From assembly GCA_032433765.1 (NCBI GenBank), contig JAVIAB010000092.1, positions 32,772,534 through 32,836,533 of the forward strand: a stretch of 64,000 bases of DNA. The letters are read 5' to 3'. Under the pieces are notes generated by a model that was not told where the DNA came from, made no database searches, and was given only the letters and a program-made list of their open reading frames with translations. The stretch is from Megaustenia siamemsis (taxonomy: Eukaryota; Mollusca; Gastropoda; Stylommatophora; Ariophantidae). The first letter of the stretch is position 1. Each line of letters opens with the position of its first letter. Shown here in pieces: positions 55,871-64,000 of the stretch. Both the position numbers and the translations under genes were made by a program.

Positions 55871-55904
55871 ACCAATAATAACTGGGAAAATGTCTCTGGG
55901 AACA

Positions 55905-56170
55905 CAAGAGGTCAACTTCACCGAATGGACTGACAGCATTCAGTAACTCACAGTTAACTTCACTGAATGGACTGACAGCATTCAGTAACTCACAGTTAAC
56001 TTCACTGAATGGACTGACAGCATTCAGTAACTCACAGTTAACTTCACTGAATGGACTGACAGCACAGCATTCAGTAACTCACAGTTAACATTTCATGGAC
56101 TGACAGCAGTCAGTAACTCACAGTTAACTTCACCGAATAGACTGACAGCATTAGGTGGCTCACAGTTAAC
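55905..56170. repeat. ~42-bp minisatellite, ~6 units
   Basis: Units contain GAATGGACTGACAGCATTCA and GTAACTCACAGTTAAC; later units are shortened or mutated. Confidence 0.94.
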
Positions 56171-56344
56171 TTCTGGCATCAGGGTCAAGAAAAATCTAGC
56201 TGACCAAGATCCTACACCACCATATCACAAGGGCCCTAAAGTCCAGCTAAGAGAACAAAGCTTGAAGGGGGAAGGTAAACCTTGTCATCAGAAGTTAGAT
56301 TTGTTCAACTGAAGGGTTGAAATGTTGTCAATCATGGATATAGA
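56171..56344. other. Unassigned sequence
   Basis: Nothing recognised. Confidence 0.3.
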
Positions 56345-57140
56345 AGCTTGCTGTAAGTCATGACACACTACAACCTGCTGTAAGTCATGACGCACTACAA
56401 CCTGTTATGTCATGACACATTACAACCTGCTGTAAATCATGACACACTACAATCTGCTGTAAGACATGATACATTACAATCTGTTGTAATTCATGACACA
56501 CACTACAACCAGCTGTTATATCAAGACACATTACAACTTGCTGTAGGTCATGACATATTGCAATCTCCTTAAGTCATGACACATTACAACCTGCTGTTAT
56601 GTCATGACACACTACAACCCGTTGTTATGTCATGATACATTACAATCTGCTGTAAGTCATGATACATTACAATCTGTTGTAATTCATGAAACACACTACA
56701 ACCAGCTGTTATATCAAGAAACATTTACAACTTGCTGTAAGTCAAGACACATTACAACCTGCTGTTATGTCATAAAAAAAAAAAGTAAAGTACCCCCGTC
56801 ACGCCAAGTGGCGTATAGGGAATATGGTGTTAGCGACCATAAATTTTACAGACCTTCGGCACATGATTTTTGGGGTAATGTGGTCAGTATTACGCCCGTG
56901 CCGCTTTACTTTCCCAGAAAAAAATCCGGTACCCATTAAAGGCTGGGTGAACCGGAAGCCGACGGTTGGGATCGAACCCTGCCTCTGTCCTTTGTAGTCC
57001 AGTTCACTAACCACTGAGCTATCGCAGCTCCCGCTGTTATGTCATGACACATTACAATCTGCTGTAAGTCATAAAAAATACAACCACCTGCTGCAAATCA
57101 TTACACATGACAATCTGATGTAAGTCATGACACATTAAAA
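56345..57140. repeat. ~27-bp minisatellite split by SINE-A
   Basis: Diverged units built from GTCATGACACATTACAACCT and GCTGTAA/GCTGTTAT. It resumes after the SINE at 57,033, showing that the array predates the insertion. Confidence 0.93.
56774..57032 (-). mobile_element. SINE-A copy 3, full length with TSD
   Basis: Minus orientation: the tail is the A-run and GTAAAGTACCCCCGTCACGC at the low end, and the tRNA-like head ends with AGCTATCGCAGCTCCC at 57,032. GCTGTTATGTCAT is on both sides (56,761-56,773 and 57,033-57,045). Because the host is a tandem array the duplication is weaker evidence than elsewhere. Confidence 0.93.
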
Positions 57141-57393
57141 CTTACATTCTTTACAGTGTAGATGAGGCTGAGCAGCAAATGCCACGGTGAGCACAAAAAA
57201 AACAGCATTTTCCTAATTAATATTTCTTGTAATCATATCTATAAGGTGGATTTAAACTCACAGTTTACCAAAATGTATTCATGTCTGTTACTGACAATCC
57301 CATGGACTGTCACTGTCTAGGGTTATCAGACAACAGGCCCAAGCAATGTTCAGAGGTTATAATTAAAGATTACATCTGCCAGAGAAGAATCTG

Positions 57394-57541
57394 TTAATGT
57401 TGCACCAGGTCTGTAGCAAGAAAACTTTTCAAATCAGCTAAAACACTGATCAGCGGCACCAAGATCTCATCAGGCTCAGTCAGGGCAGTCAAGCGAAGAC
57501 TGCGCTGGTATAGTTGTTTTACACTGTTATTGGACATGTCC
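57394..57541 (-). CDS. Host gene 4, last exon
   Basis: On the minus strand TTGTATCTTCCCAG precedes GGACATGTCC at 57,541. The frame reads DMSNNSVKQLYQRSLRLTAL, TEPDEILVPLISVL and ADLKSFLATDLVQH and ends with TAA at 57,396-57,394. Helical, leucine-rich. The first G completes an ATG codon with the AT at the end of the 59,325-59,520 exon, so the phases fit. Family not recognised. Confidence 0.72.
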
Positions 57542-58036
57542 CTGGGAAGATACAAAATTAAATGATTTTTTAATTACTTTTTTTTTAAAAAGTACAATTT
57601 AACTTTAAAAAAAAATACAAGTGACTCTTTTCTTTATGGAACATTAATTGTATTTCCACTTCAGCTGTATACACAATTAGTTATATTTATCATGTGTAAG
57701 AAATGACCATGTTATATTGGATAACTAATAAACTAACAAAATTTCCATGAATAGAATAGTTCCCAAACTCAACGAAGTAAGAACTTTTGCCTTTTTCTTG
57801 TAAGTTGTGATGACAAGACAGTGGCACGCTGGAGCTAAACCAAATATCACTGTGTGGGGATGATCAAATTTGTATATTTTTATAACTTGTGAAAATAATA
57901 TTTGTCTGTTTTACAATCCGCACTAGCTGCATGCTGAAGGTATACATCTTTGAATTAAAATTTGCCACCTCTTGCTATTTCTGTAATCATGTGTACTTTT
58001 CTTTTAAATAAAGTTGTCAACTCTTCGGTGCAAGTA
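57542..58036. other. Intronic sequence, no feature seen
   Basis: AT-rich, part of the last intron of host gene 4. Confidence 0.4.
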
Positions 58037-58160
58037 CTTCTTCTTACTCTCCTTTCCTTCCCCATTTACCTGTCAGTGTAGAGAGAAAATATAATTTGAG
58101 GTCTTTTGCTCTTATGGGAGCCTCTGCTGCTATTATGTTCCTAGTATTTCTAATGTTCCA
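58037..58160 (+). repeat. 125-bp dispersed repeat, copy 2
   Basis: Matches 38,690-38,815 and runs directly into repeat D, whereas the other copy runs into a LINE 1b scrap. Confidence 0.65.
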
Positions 58161-58585
58161 TCATTGGACTTCTGGTCAATATGGCTGATAGGCAACAGGA
58201 ACCATTGAGGTTCAATCTGAAAAGTGTTCCTTGTTGCAGTTTCCTCATATTCCAAGTCTGGCTTGCTACAGGAGCTACTGAGTTTACTGAGCACACCATG
58301 AGCTGTGTTTTTCATCTGGATCGTGTTGATATTCCAATTGCTTATGATGAATGATGACATTGTATGATGAAGGATGATTCAGCTGCATTCACTTTCAGTG
58401 CCACATGGCCTTATATATCTTTTGGCAAGTGCTGTAGCTGCTATGATAGGGACTGCAGCTGCCTTTCTCTGTTTGGATCCTTCAAAGAGATGAGTTTTAA
58501 TTCGGATGATTCCACCGCAATTATGGATTTTCATTCATTTGCAATGATACTGGGACCTTCGACTAACTATAACCATAACTAATAA
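58150..58585 (+). repeat. Repeat D, copy 3 (diverged)
   Basis: Shares GGCTGATAGGCAACAGGAAC, CAGTTTCCTCATATTCCAAG, GAGCACACCATGAGCTGTG, and the terminus AATGATACTGGGACCTTCGA. More diverged than copies 1 and 2 and missing their first ~50 bp. Confidence 0.75.
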
Positions 58586-59324
58586 ACATAATATTACATC
58601 TGAAAAATATCTCATAAACATATGATTTAATAACTGAAACATATTTTTATATCTTGCATACACACTGTTTTGTCTTAACAATTAGCACAAACATTGAAAA
58701 AGATTATGCATATATGTATTATCTAAAATTAAATACGATGAGAAAGAAAATACACAACAAATGTTTTAACATAAGACATAACATTTTGTTTAGTAAAGAC
58801 TTTGCCATTTGAAGCCAGTAATGCAGATTTACATTTTGTAATGATATAATAACTTAGTTTGAAACGTTTTTTTTCCAGTACATATAGACATAGTGCGGTT
58901 ATGTTTTGAAAACATATCATAAATATTGTAAGCCGAAAGTTTAGCACATGGCATTCTAGGCTATATGTAAGATTATAAGCAGCCATCTAATTTACAACAT
59001 ATTCATGTTTTCTTCTTTTTTTTTCCTGCTAGATTTAATGGGAAAAAAAACATGTCTAAATAATGAAAATGACATCATAGTATTTCCTTCTCATAAATGT
59101 ACTTCCATCACACACACTCGTATAGTAATTCTGAAAAATTATGTCTTGAAAAATAAAAAACATATTTTAAAAAGTTAGCATAATTGCATTGTCATATAAA
59201 CCAAAGCACACATAATAACTTTTAAAAATACATATCATTTTGTCTAGACAACTTACAAACTTATCTTTTAAAACTATGCAACTTTTTGACACCTTTCTTT
59301 GACAAAAAATAGACAATCACCTAC
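58586..59324. other. Intronic AT-rich sequence
   Basis: No supported feature. Confidence 0.4.
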
Positions 59325-59520
59325 ATTTTAAGAAAGGAACAGCATGCAGCATTCAAAGTTGTAATTAGCTGCTTGATAGCAGATAAGTCTGTAGAATGAA
59401 TGGCTGTGTTATCTTCTGGGTCACAACTGCCTTCTTTCAAAGCTAGCAGTACAGTGTGAAGGTCACACAGATGTATCAATATGCTGCGTATCAGTTTCTT
59501 TTTGGCTGGGAGGTTTAACT
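59325..59520 (-). CDS. Host gene 4, penultimate exon
   Basis: On the minus strand an acceptor ACATTCTAG ends at 59,521 and the exon reads LNLPAKKKLIRSILIHLCDL, HTVLLALKEGSCDPEDN, STDLSAIKQLITTLNAACCS and FLK, then AT|GTAGGT donor. The donor splits an ATG that the last exon completes. Amphipathic helices suggest an all-helical (HEAT-like) domain, which is inference. An intronic 34-bp minisatellite begins only ~25 bp upstream of this exon. Confidence 0.75.
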
Positions 59521-59544
59521 CTAGAATGTAGAGAGAGAAAACAA

Positions 59545-60105
59545 ATGTAAGCATGTGTAAAACATGTGACAGATGTAAGTAAAAGTATTTGTGAAACGTG
59601 TGACAGATGTAAGTAAAAGTATGTGTGAAACATTTGAGAAATGTAAGTAAAAGTATGTGTAAAACATGTGACGGATGTGAGTAAAAGTATGTGTGAAACA
59701 TGTGACGGATGTGAGTAAAAGTATGTGTGAAACATGTGACAGATGTAAGTAAAAGTATGTGTGAAACATGTGATAGATGTAAGTAAAAGTATGTGTGAAA
59801 CATTTGACAAGTTTAAGTAAAAGTATGTGTGAAACATTCAACAAATGTAAGTGAAAGCATGTGTGAAACATGTGACAAATGTAAGTGAAAGTATGTGTAA
59901 AACATTAAACAAATGTAAGTAAATGTATGTGTGAAACATTCAACAAATATAAGTGAAAGCATGTGTGAAACATTCAACAAATGTAAGTGAAAGCATGTGT
60001 GAAACATTCAACAAATGTAAGTGAAAGCATGTGTGAAACATTCAACAAATGTAAGTGAAAGCATGTGTGAAACATGTGACAAATATAAGTAAGAGTATGT
60101 GTGAA
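59545..60105. repeat. 34-bp minisatellite abutting an exon acceptor
   Basis: About 16 units containing AAGTAAAAGTATGTGTGAAA and CATGTGACAGATGT. On the gene's strand the units are pyrimidine-rich. Near 59,850-60,105 the unit switches to GTGAAAGCATGTGTGAAACA variants. Confidence 0.95.
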
Positions 60106-60307
60106 ATGTTCACCTCAATGTAGATTTGTTTATTTTTCCATGGCAATGTCCAAAAGACATGAGCTCTGAAGCTACTTAAAGATAACCACAAACAATCAAC
60201 TTTTGAGATTTGAGAATATGAAAACACTTATCATTACGTCATTATAAGTGGTTTGATTTTAAAGAAATACACAAATTTTCATAAACACAAAACAAAAGCT
60301 TTCTAAC

Positions 60308-60458
60308 TTGTTTCAGACTCATCAAAAAGAGACTGAATCCACATATATTTGCAGCACATTTGAGACCTCCGCCATTGGATCTGAGTGTAGATGTTGAATG
60401 AGTTTTGAAAACTTTCCTCCATCTTCTGCCTTAGGCTCTTCTTTCTGTTGGGATTTGT
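60308..60458 (-). CDS. Host gene 4, candidate internal exon
   Basis: On the minus strand TTGTATTCTACTTGTAG ends at 60,459. Two frames are open after it: one reading EEPKAEDGGKFSKLIQHLHS and NVLQIYVDSVSF to a stop, the other reading KKSLRQKMEESFQNSFNIYT and WIQSLFDESET to ACAA|GTTAGA. The second frame gives phases that link to both neighbours (0 at the start, 1 at the end), but the first has the more protein-like composition. The donor is weak. Treat as provisional. Confidence 0.42.
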
Positions 60459-60699
60459 CTACAAGTAGAATACAAATTATTTTACTACATTGCTGTGATG
60501 GATTATGAGAATGTTTTCTAGTATATCCCAGAAACCTGCATACATTGGAAAATATACCATTTTCAAATATAGGACAGTTTAATGAAGTCTCAATATACAA
60601 ATAAATTTAACAGTCTTAAATTTTAAGTCTAACATGGCAAAAATCAGCATTTAATTGACAAAACATTCTTCCTCCTTTCAGCTCCCTGTGGAGTATAGG

Positions 60700-61445
60700 T
60701 CTTCAACAAACAATTTCAAAGCCGTTCTGTTCATGTCATTCTTTTAAGATCATTCATGTCTTCTACATCATCATCGTCTCTGCTTCCATCTGTCTTCTCC
60801 AAAAATATTTTGGTCTTCCTCTTTGTCTGTTCCGCTGGGGTTTCTGAAAAAGGGCCTTTCGTATAATACTCTCAGTTGGCTCCACAGTGTGTGGCCTATC
60901 CAGCACCATCGTCTTTGTTTTATATGTCTTTGTCCATTGGTTTTGTCCAGTAAAGTAAAGTAAAGTACCCCCATCACGCCAAGTGGCGTATAGGGAAATA
61001 TGGTGTTAGTGACCCTATATTTTACAGACCTTCAGCACATGATTTTTGGGGTAATGGTCGGCATAACGCCCGTGCTGCTTTACTTTCCCAGAAAAAAAAT
61101 CCGGTACCCATTTTAAGGCTGGGTGAACCCAGAAGCCATCAGTTGGGATCGAACCCTACCCCTTGTCCATTGTAGTCCAGTTCACTAACCACTGAGCTAT
61201 AGCGGCTCCTGGTTTTGTCTGGTACATATCATAATTTTACATTTGTGATTTTGTCCTGCCATTTCCATTCTTTCATTCTGTGCAAGCATTCATTAATGAA
61301 GATCTGTATTTTCACAGTTGTCATTTTTGTTGTTCTCCATGTTTCACAGCCATATAATAGGGTTGACAATTTTGTCAAGACAGTAGCATACAACCCACCT
61401 TTTTCAATTTTTTTTACTTCCAAATGTTCTCTGATATTCTCTACT
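60700..61445 (-). mobile_element. LINE family 6, 3' fragment split by SINE-A
   Basis: The minus strand reads LLYGCETWRTTKMTTVKIQI and FINECLHRMKEWKWQDKITN to ~61,225. After the SINE it gives KQRRWCWIGHTL, then in a shifted frame ESIIRKALFQKPQ and QRGRPKYFWRRQMEAET. Terminal part missing. Typical RT C-terminal tail of a non-LTR element. Confidence 0.85.
60948..61209 (-). mobile_element. SINE-A copy 4, full length with TSD
   Basis: Minus orientation, tail GTAAAGTAAAGTAAAGTACC at the low end, head ending AGCTATAGCGGCTCC at ~61,209. TGGTTTTGTC flanks at 60,938-60,947 and 61,210-61,219. Younger than the LINE it interrupts. Confidence 0.95.
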
Positions 61446-61683
61446 TGAATTAGGACTTATATGTCACAGTCTTAAAAATAACTGGATCCCTCAAACTCAT
61501 TTAGAGATTAAGGACAGTAAAACCTGATATCTCCATTTGGAATTTAGAATGAGTACTTTTTAATTTGAAGCAGGTACACTACAGCAATCCTTGCCCATTT
61601 TTATTGAATATAGAACATGTTATCATTGAAAAAAACATTGTAAAACTGACACATGCAAAAAAATGTTAAGTTAATTCATAATG
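61446..61683. other. Unassigned AT-rich sequence
   Basis: Nothing recognised. Confidence 0.3.
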
Positions 61684-62000
61684 TATGGGGGGACTGGTTG
61701 GTCTCGAGGTGAGACGCAGAGATAGAGAGGTTGTCAGTTAAAATCCCGGCTGCACCAGTTGGGATTTTTTTATTAATTTCTTTCTTAGGCAACCACCCCT
61801 GGTCTCAGCAGTGAGGCTCAGCTTTAAATGTCAATAACTCATAAATGTAAAAAATTTGAGTACCTCTGAAGACGGAGTTATCTGATTGTGCGGCAAGGGA
61901 CCCCTGCACATGGAAAAATGGATTAACAAGCAAAATTCAGTTCCTAGTCTCTAGGAACTTCACCAGATGTGAAAGCTGGTGAATACAACAACAAAAAATA
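61684..62000 (+). mobile_element. SINE-B, full length
   Basis: The most complete copy: head GGGGGACTGGTTGGTCTCGA, AGATAGAGAGGTTGTCAG, B-box-like TTAAAATCCCGGCTGCACC, body GGCAACCACCCCTGGTCTCA, GAGTACCTCTGAAGACGGAG and CTAGTCTCTAGGAACTTC, tail ACAACAACAAAAAATAATAA. No secure TSD could be read. Confidence 0.9.
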
Positions 62001-62584
62001 ATAATAAAAAATGGTATGGAAATTAAGTGTTAGCCCAAGATCTTTGACATTTCATACAGAGACCACATGAGGATTTTGCAAAATGATAAAAAAAAAGAAA
62101 AGAAACTACATAGGTCTGCAAAGAAGAATGTTTTGCATTTGTTAAGAAAAAGAAGTTGTGCCAGTACAAATATAACACAAGATCAAGCAGCATAATAACA
62201 AAGTCTACTGTACAACAGTGAACGGGAAAAAAATGGTGAGTAGACAACTTAGGAAATGAATTGATTATAAAAAAAAAAAACAACAAAAAAACTGGACCTG
62301 GAAAATATTCAAACAAATTAAGAAATTGGCATATAACAGGTTAGTAAGAAAGAAGGCATGTCAAATACATATGATATCACAATCAAAGGCTCCCATCAGA
62401 AGTAAAAGATAAAAAAAGCAGGCATATTGTATGCAACATCTATGTTTTCATATAGTATGTTAGCTTTTTATTAAATTATTTAAGCACTTTTACGAAATAA
62501 TAAATTATTAGTTTATGCACATTTCTTTATAAGATTACTATATAATTATAAAGTAATTAATATTAAACAATTACCAGAAAGTCA
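62001..62584. other. Intronic AT-rich sequence
   Basis: No supported feature. Confidence 0.4.
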
Positions 62585-63095
62585 TACCTCAAAAGTTACT
62601 TTACTAATTGACATTAGTTTGCACTTTAATAATTGACATTAATTTGTACTTTACTAATTGATTTTAATTCACACTTTACTAATTAACATTAATTCATACT
62701 TTACTAATTGACATTAATTTGTACTTTACTAATTGACATTAGTTTGTACTTTACTAATTGACATTAGTTTGTACTTTACTAATTGACATTAATTTGTACT
62801 TTACTAATTGACATTAGTTTGTACTTTACTAATTGACATTAGTTTGTACTTTACTAATAGACATTAGTTTGTACTTTACTAATTGACATTAGTTTGTACT
62901 TTACTGATTGACATTAATTTGTACTTTACTAATTGACAATTTGTACTTTACTGATTGACATTAGTTTGTACTTTACTAATTGACATTAATTTGTACTTTA
63001 CTAATTGACATTAGTTTGTACTTTACTAATTGACATTAGTTTGTACTTTACTAATTGACATTAATTTGTACTTTACTAATTGACATTAATTTGCA
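62585..63095. repeat. 25-26-bp AT-rich minisatellite, ~20 units
   Basis: Units read TTTGTACTTTACTAATTGAC plus ATTAA or ATTAG. Lies ~110 bp downstream (gene sense) of an exon of host gene 4. Confidence 0.96.
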
Positions 63096-63205
63096 GAAAC
63101 GTGGCATTTGGTCATGCATACTTAAAGTGAAATATTCTTCCAGATATGGTTTAACAAAACAAATAAACCTTTAAAAAAAAAAATTAGTTACAGTTGCTAA
63201 CGTAC

Positions 63206-63355
63206 ACAGCTTGCTGCTTCTACATCAAAAACTCTCGCAAGGTTCAAGTAGTTGTTTGCTGCACATATCTGGCCTTTCTTCAAATGTTTTTTGCTCTCAT
63301 CTGTGAAACAATAATTCAGGGACTTCTGAAGCAGTTCCTTCATGCAGCGAAGATC
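63206..63355 (-). CDS. Host gene 4, upstream exon in the window
   Basis: On the minus strand an acceptor ATGTCAATTTTCAG ends at 63,356 and the donor is AGCTGT|GTACGT at 63,206. 50 codons in one frame: DLRCMKELLQKSLNYCFTDE, SKKHLKKGQICAANNYLNLA and RVFDVEAASC. Phase 0 at both ends. Helical, resembling TPR/HEAT-type repeats by eye but not assigned. Further exons must lie beyond the window's right end. Confidence 0.7.
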
Positions 63356-63706
63356 CTGAAAATTGACATGAACATTGACAAAATATTTTAGTATCTTATG
63401 GCTTCTGGGAAAGGTGGCAGCCACTGCCGCAGGCCCATTCAGAGAGTGCCAAAACTAAAACAATTTTTGTGGTGTTTTGACTGGTTTCTATGTGGTATTT
63501 TATTTTTTTTAAGTGAACTGGAGTTGGAAGTGACTGCGGGCATTCTCTTTTTGGTGGTGTTGTTGCCCACTCAGCCAACTTGGCTTACACTATAGTTCAA
63601 CCTTGCTAATGATCAAAATGGCTGCATGTCGCCCTGTTTTGTAGAGACTAACACAGTCGCTTAAACTATTTCAGTTGCTTTATTTGTTTTAATCCTAGAT
63701 TATGAT
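63356..63706. other. Intronic sequence
   Basis: No supported feature. Confidence 0.35.
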
Positions 63707-63917
63707 ACCTAAAAAATGACAAATAATCAACAACAGAAAAATAAAACAAAGAACAATATATGGTCCAACCAATATATGGATCGAACAACAATCTTACTTT
63801 GGACCATGTTCGGACCATCGATTCTGCTGCGGATCACAGATGTTCGATCCTGCTTCGGACCATATATTGTTCTTTGTTTTTGTTTTTTTTCTGTTGATTA
63901 TTTGTCATTTTTTTCAG
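63707..63917. mobile_element. ~210-bp foldback element (MITE-like)
   Basis: The left arm AAAAAATGACAAATAATCAA continues CAACAGAAAAAT..AAAGAACAATATATGGTCC. The right arm is its near-perfect reverse complement, ending TTGATTATTTGTCATTTTTT. Arms of ~58 bp flank a ~90 bp centre that itself repeats CGGACCAT and CGATC-like motifs. No coding capacity; TSD not clear. Confidence 0.9.
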
Positions 63918-64000
63918 AGTGCTGTAAACAAACCTCTTCCTCTGAAATGGTTCACTGATTATCACCTTGGAAGTTTCCCTTTATAATAATATTCATTTAT

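Noticed and set aside
59321..60007. Overlapping minus-strand frames with MFHTYFYLHLSHVSHILLLTS repeats as membrane proteins
   Set aside because: They are the 34-bp minisatellite read in three frames; only the 59,325-59,520 part is a plausible exon.
60115..60215. Possible extra exon of host gene 4 on the minus strand (DCLWLSLSSFRAHVF)
   Set aside because: AAAG acceptor without a good polypyrimidine tract, and its end phase would put a stop in the next exon.

Overview
This is a repeat-dominated window from an animal nuclear genome, most likely a mollusc and perhaps a heterobranch gastropod. The evidence is GT-AG split exons, tRNA-derived SINEs, many non-LTR retrotransposon families, hAT and MITE DNA transposons, and a discoidin plus EGF-like gene relic of a type common in molluscs. 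No prokaryotic or viral gene is visible. The species call is inference; the eukaryotic repeats are seen directly.

Host genes are few and split. (1) Minus strand, 13.90-14.76 kb: a discoidin-like plus EGF-like coding relic broken by an in-frame stop and a frameshift. (2) Plus strand: an exon at 35,370-35,494 joins in phase to a terminal exon at 52,004-52,083 across a ~16.5 kb intron filled with retrotransposons. (3) Plus strand, 54.6-55.3 kb: a cysteine-rich, N-glycosylation-rich exon with a tandem domain duplication, cut on its 3' side by a repeat. (4) Minus strand, 57.4-63.4 kb: the last exons of an unidentified helical protein whose introns carry minisatellites, a LINE, SINEs and a foldback element.

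The mobile load includes at least seven LINE families, here numbered 1 to 7. Family 1 (subfamilies 1a and 1b) has many 3' fragments ending in GAT/ATC trinucleotides. Family 2 is near full length at 47.28-50.36 kb. Family 3 is near full length at 30.85-34.49 kb with a truncated copy at 42.4-44.0 kb. Family 4 is Jockey-like, in pieces at 20.6-24.3 kb and 53.3-54.3 kb. Families 5, 6 and 7 are degraded. There are two SINE families: SINE-A has four copies, all with target-site duplications, and SINE-B has three long copies and two fragments. There are also two hAT C-terminal relics, a hAT-like 1.66 kb element with TAAGGTGACC ends, two short inverted-repeat elements, and three ~90 bp units that resemble Penelope-type terminal sequence.

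Tandem arrays are exceptional. The largest is a ~4.9 kb array of a 16-bp unit (4.17-9.10 kb) holding two near-identical 2,047-bp higher-order blocks. Two arrays can be traced to retrotransposons: the ~40-bp array at 28.08-28.75 kb is the 3' terminus of LINE family 3, and the 33-bp array at 40.45-41.65 kb is an 11-codon piece of the LINE family 7 reading frame. Nested insertions at 10.7-12.0, 20.6-24.3, 35.6-36.1, 56.3-57.1 and 60.7-61.4 kb give relative insertion orders. I see no new gene system. The notable biology is how retrotransposon ends and coding pieces become satellite DNA, and how this load sits inside host introns.
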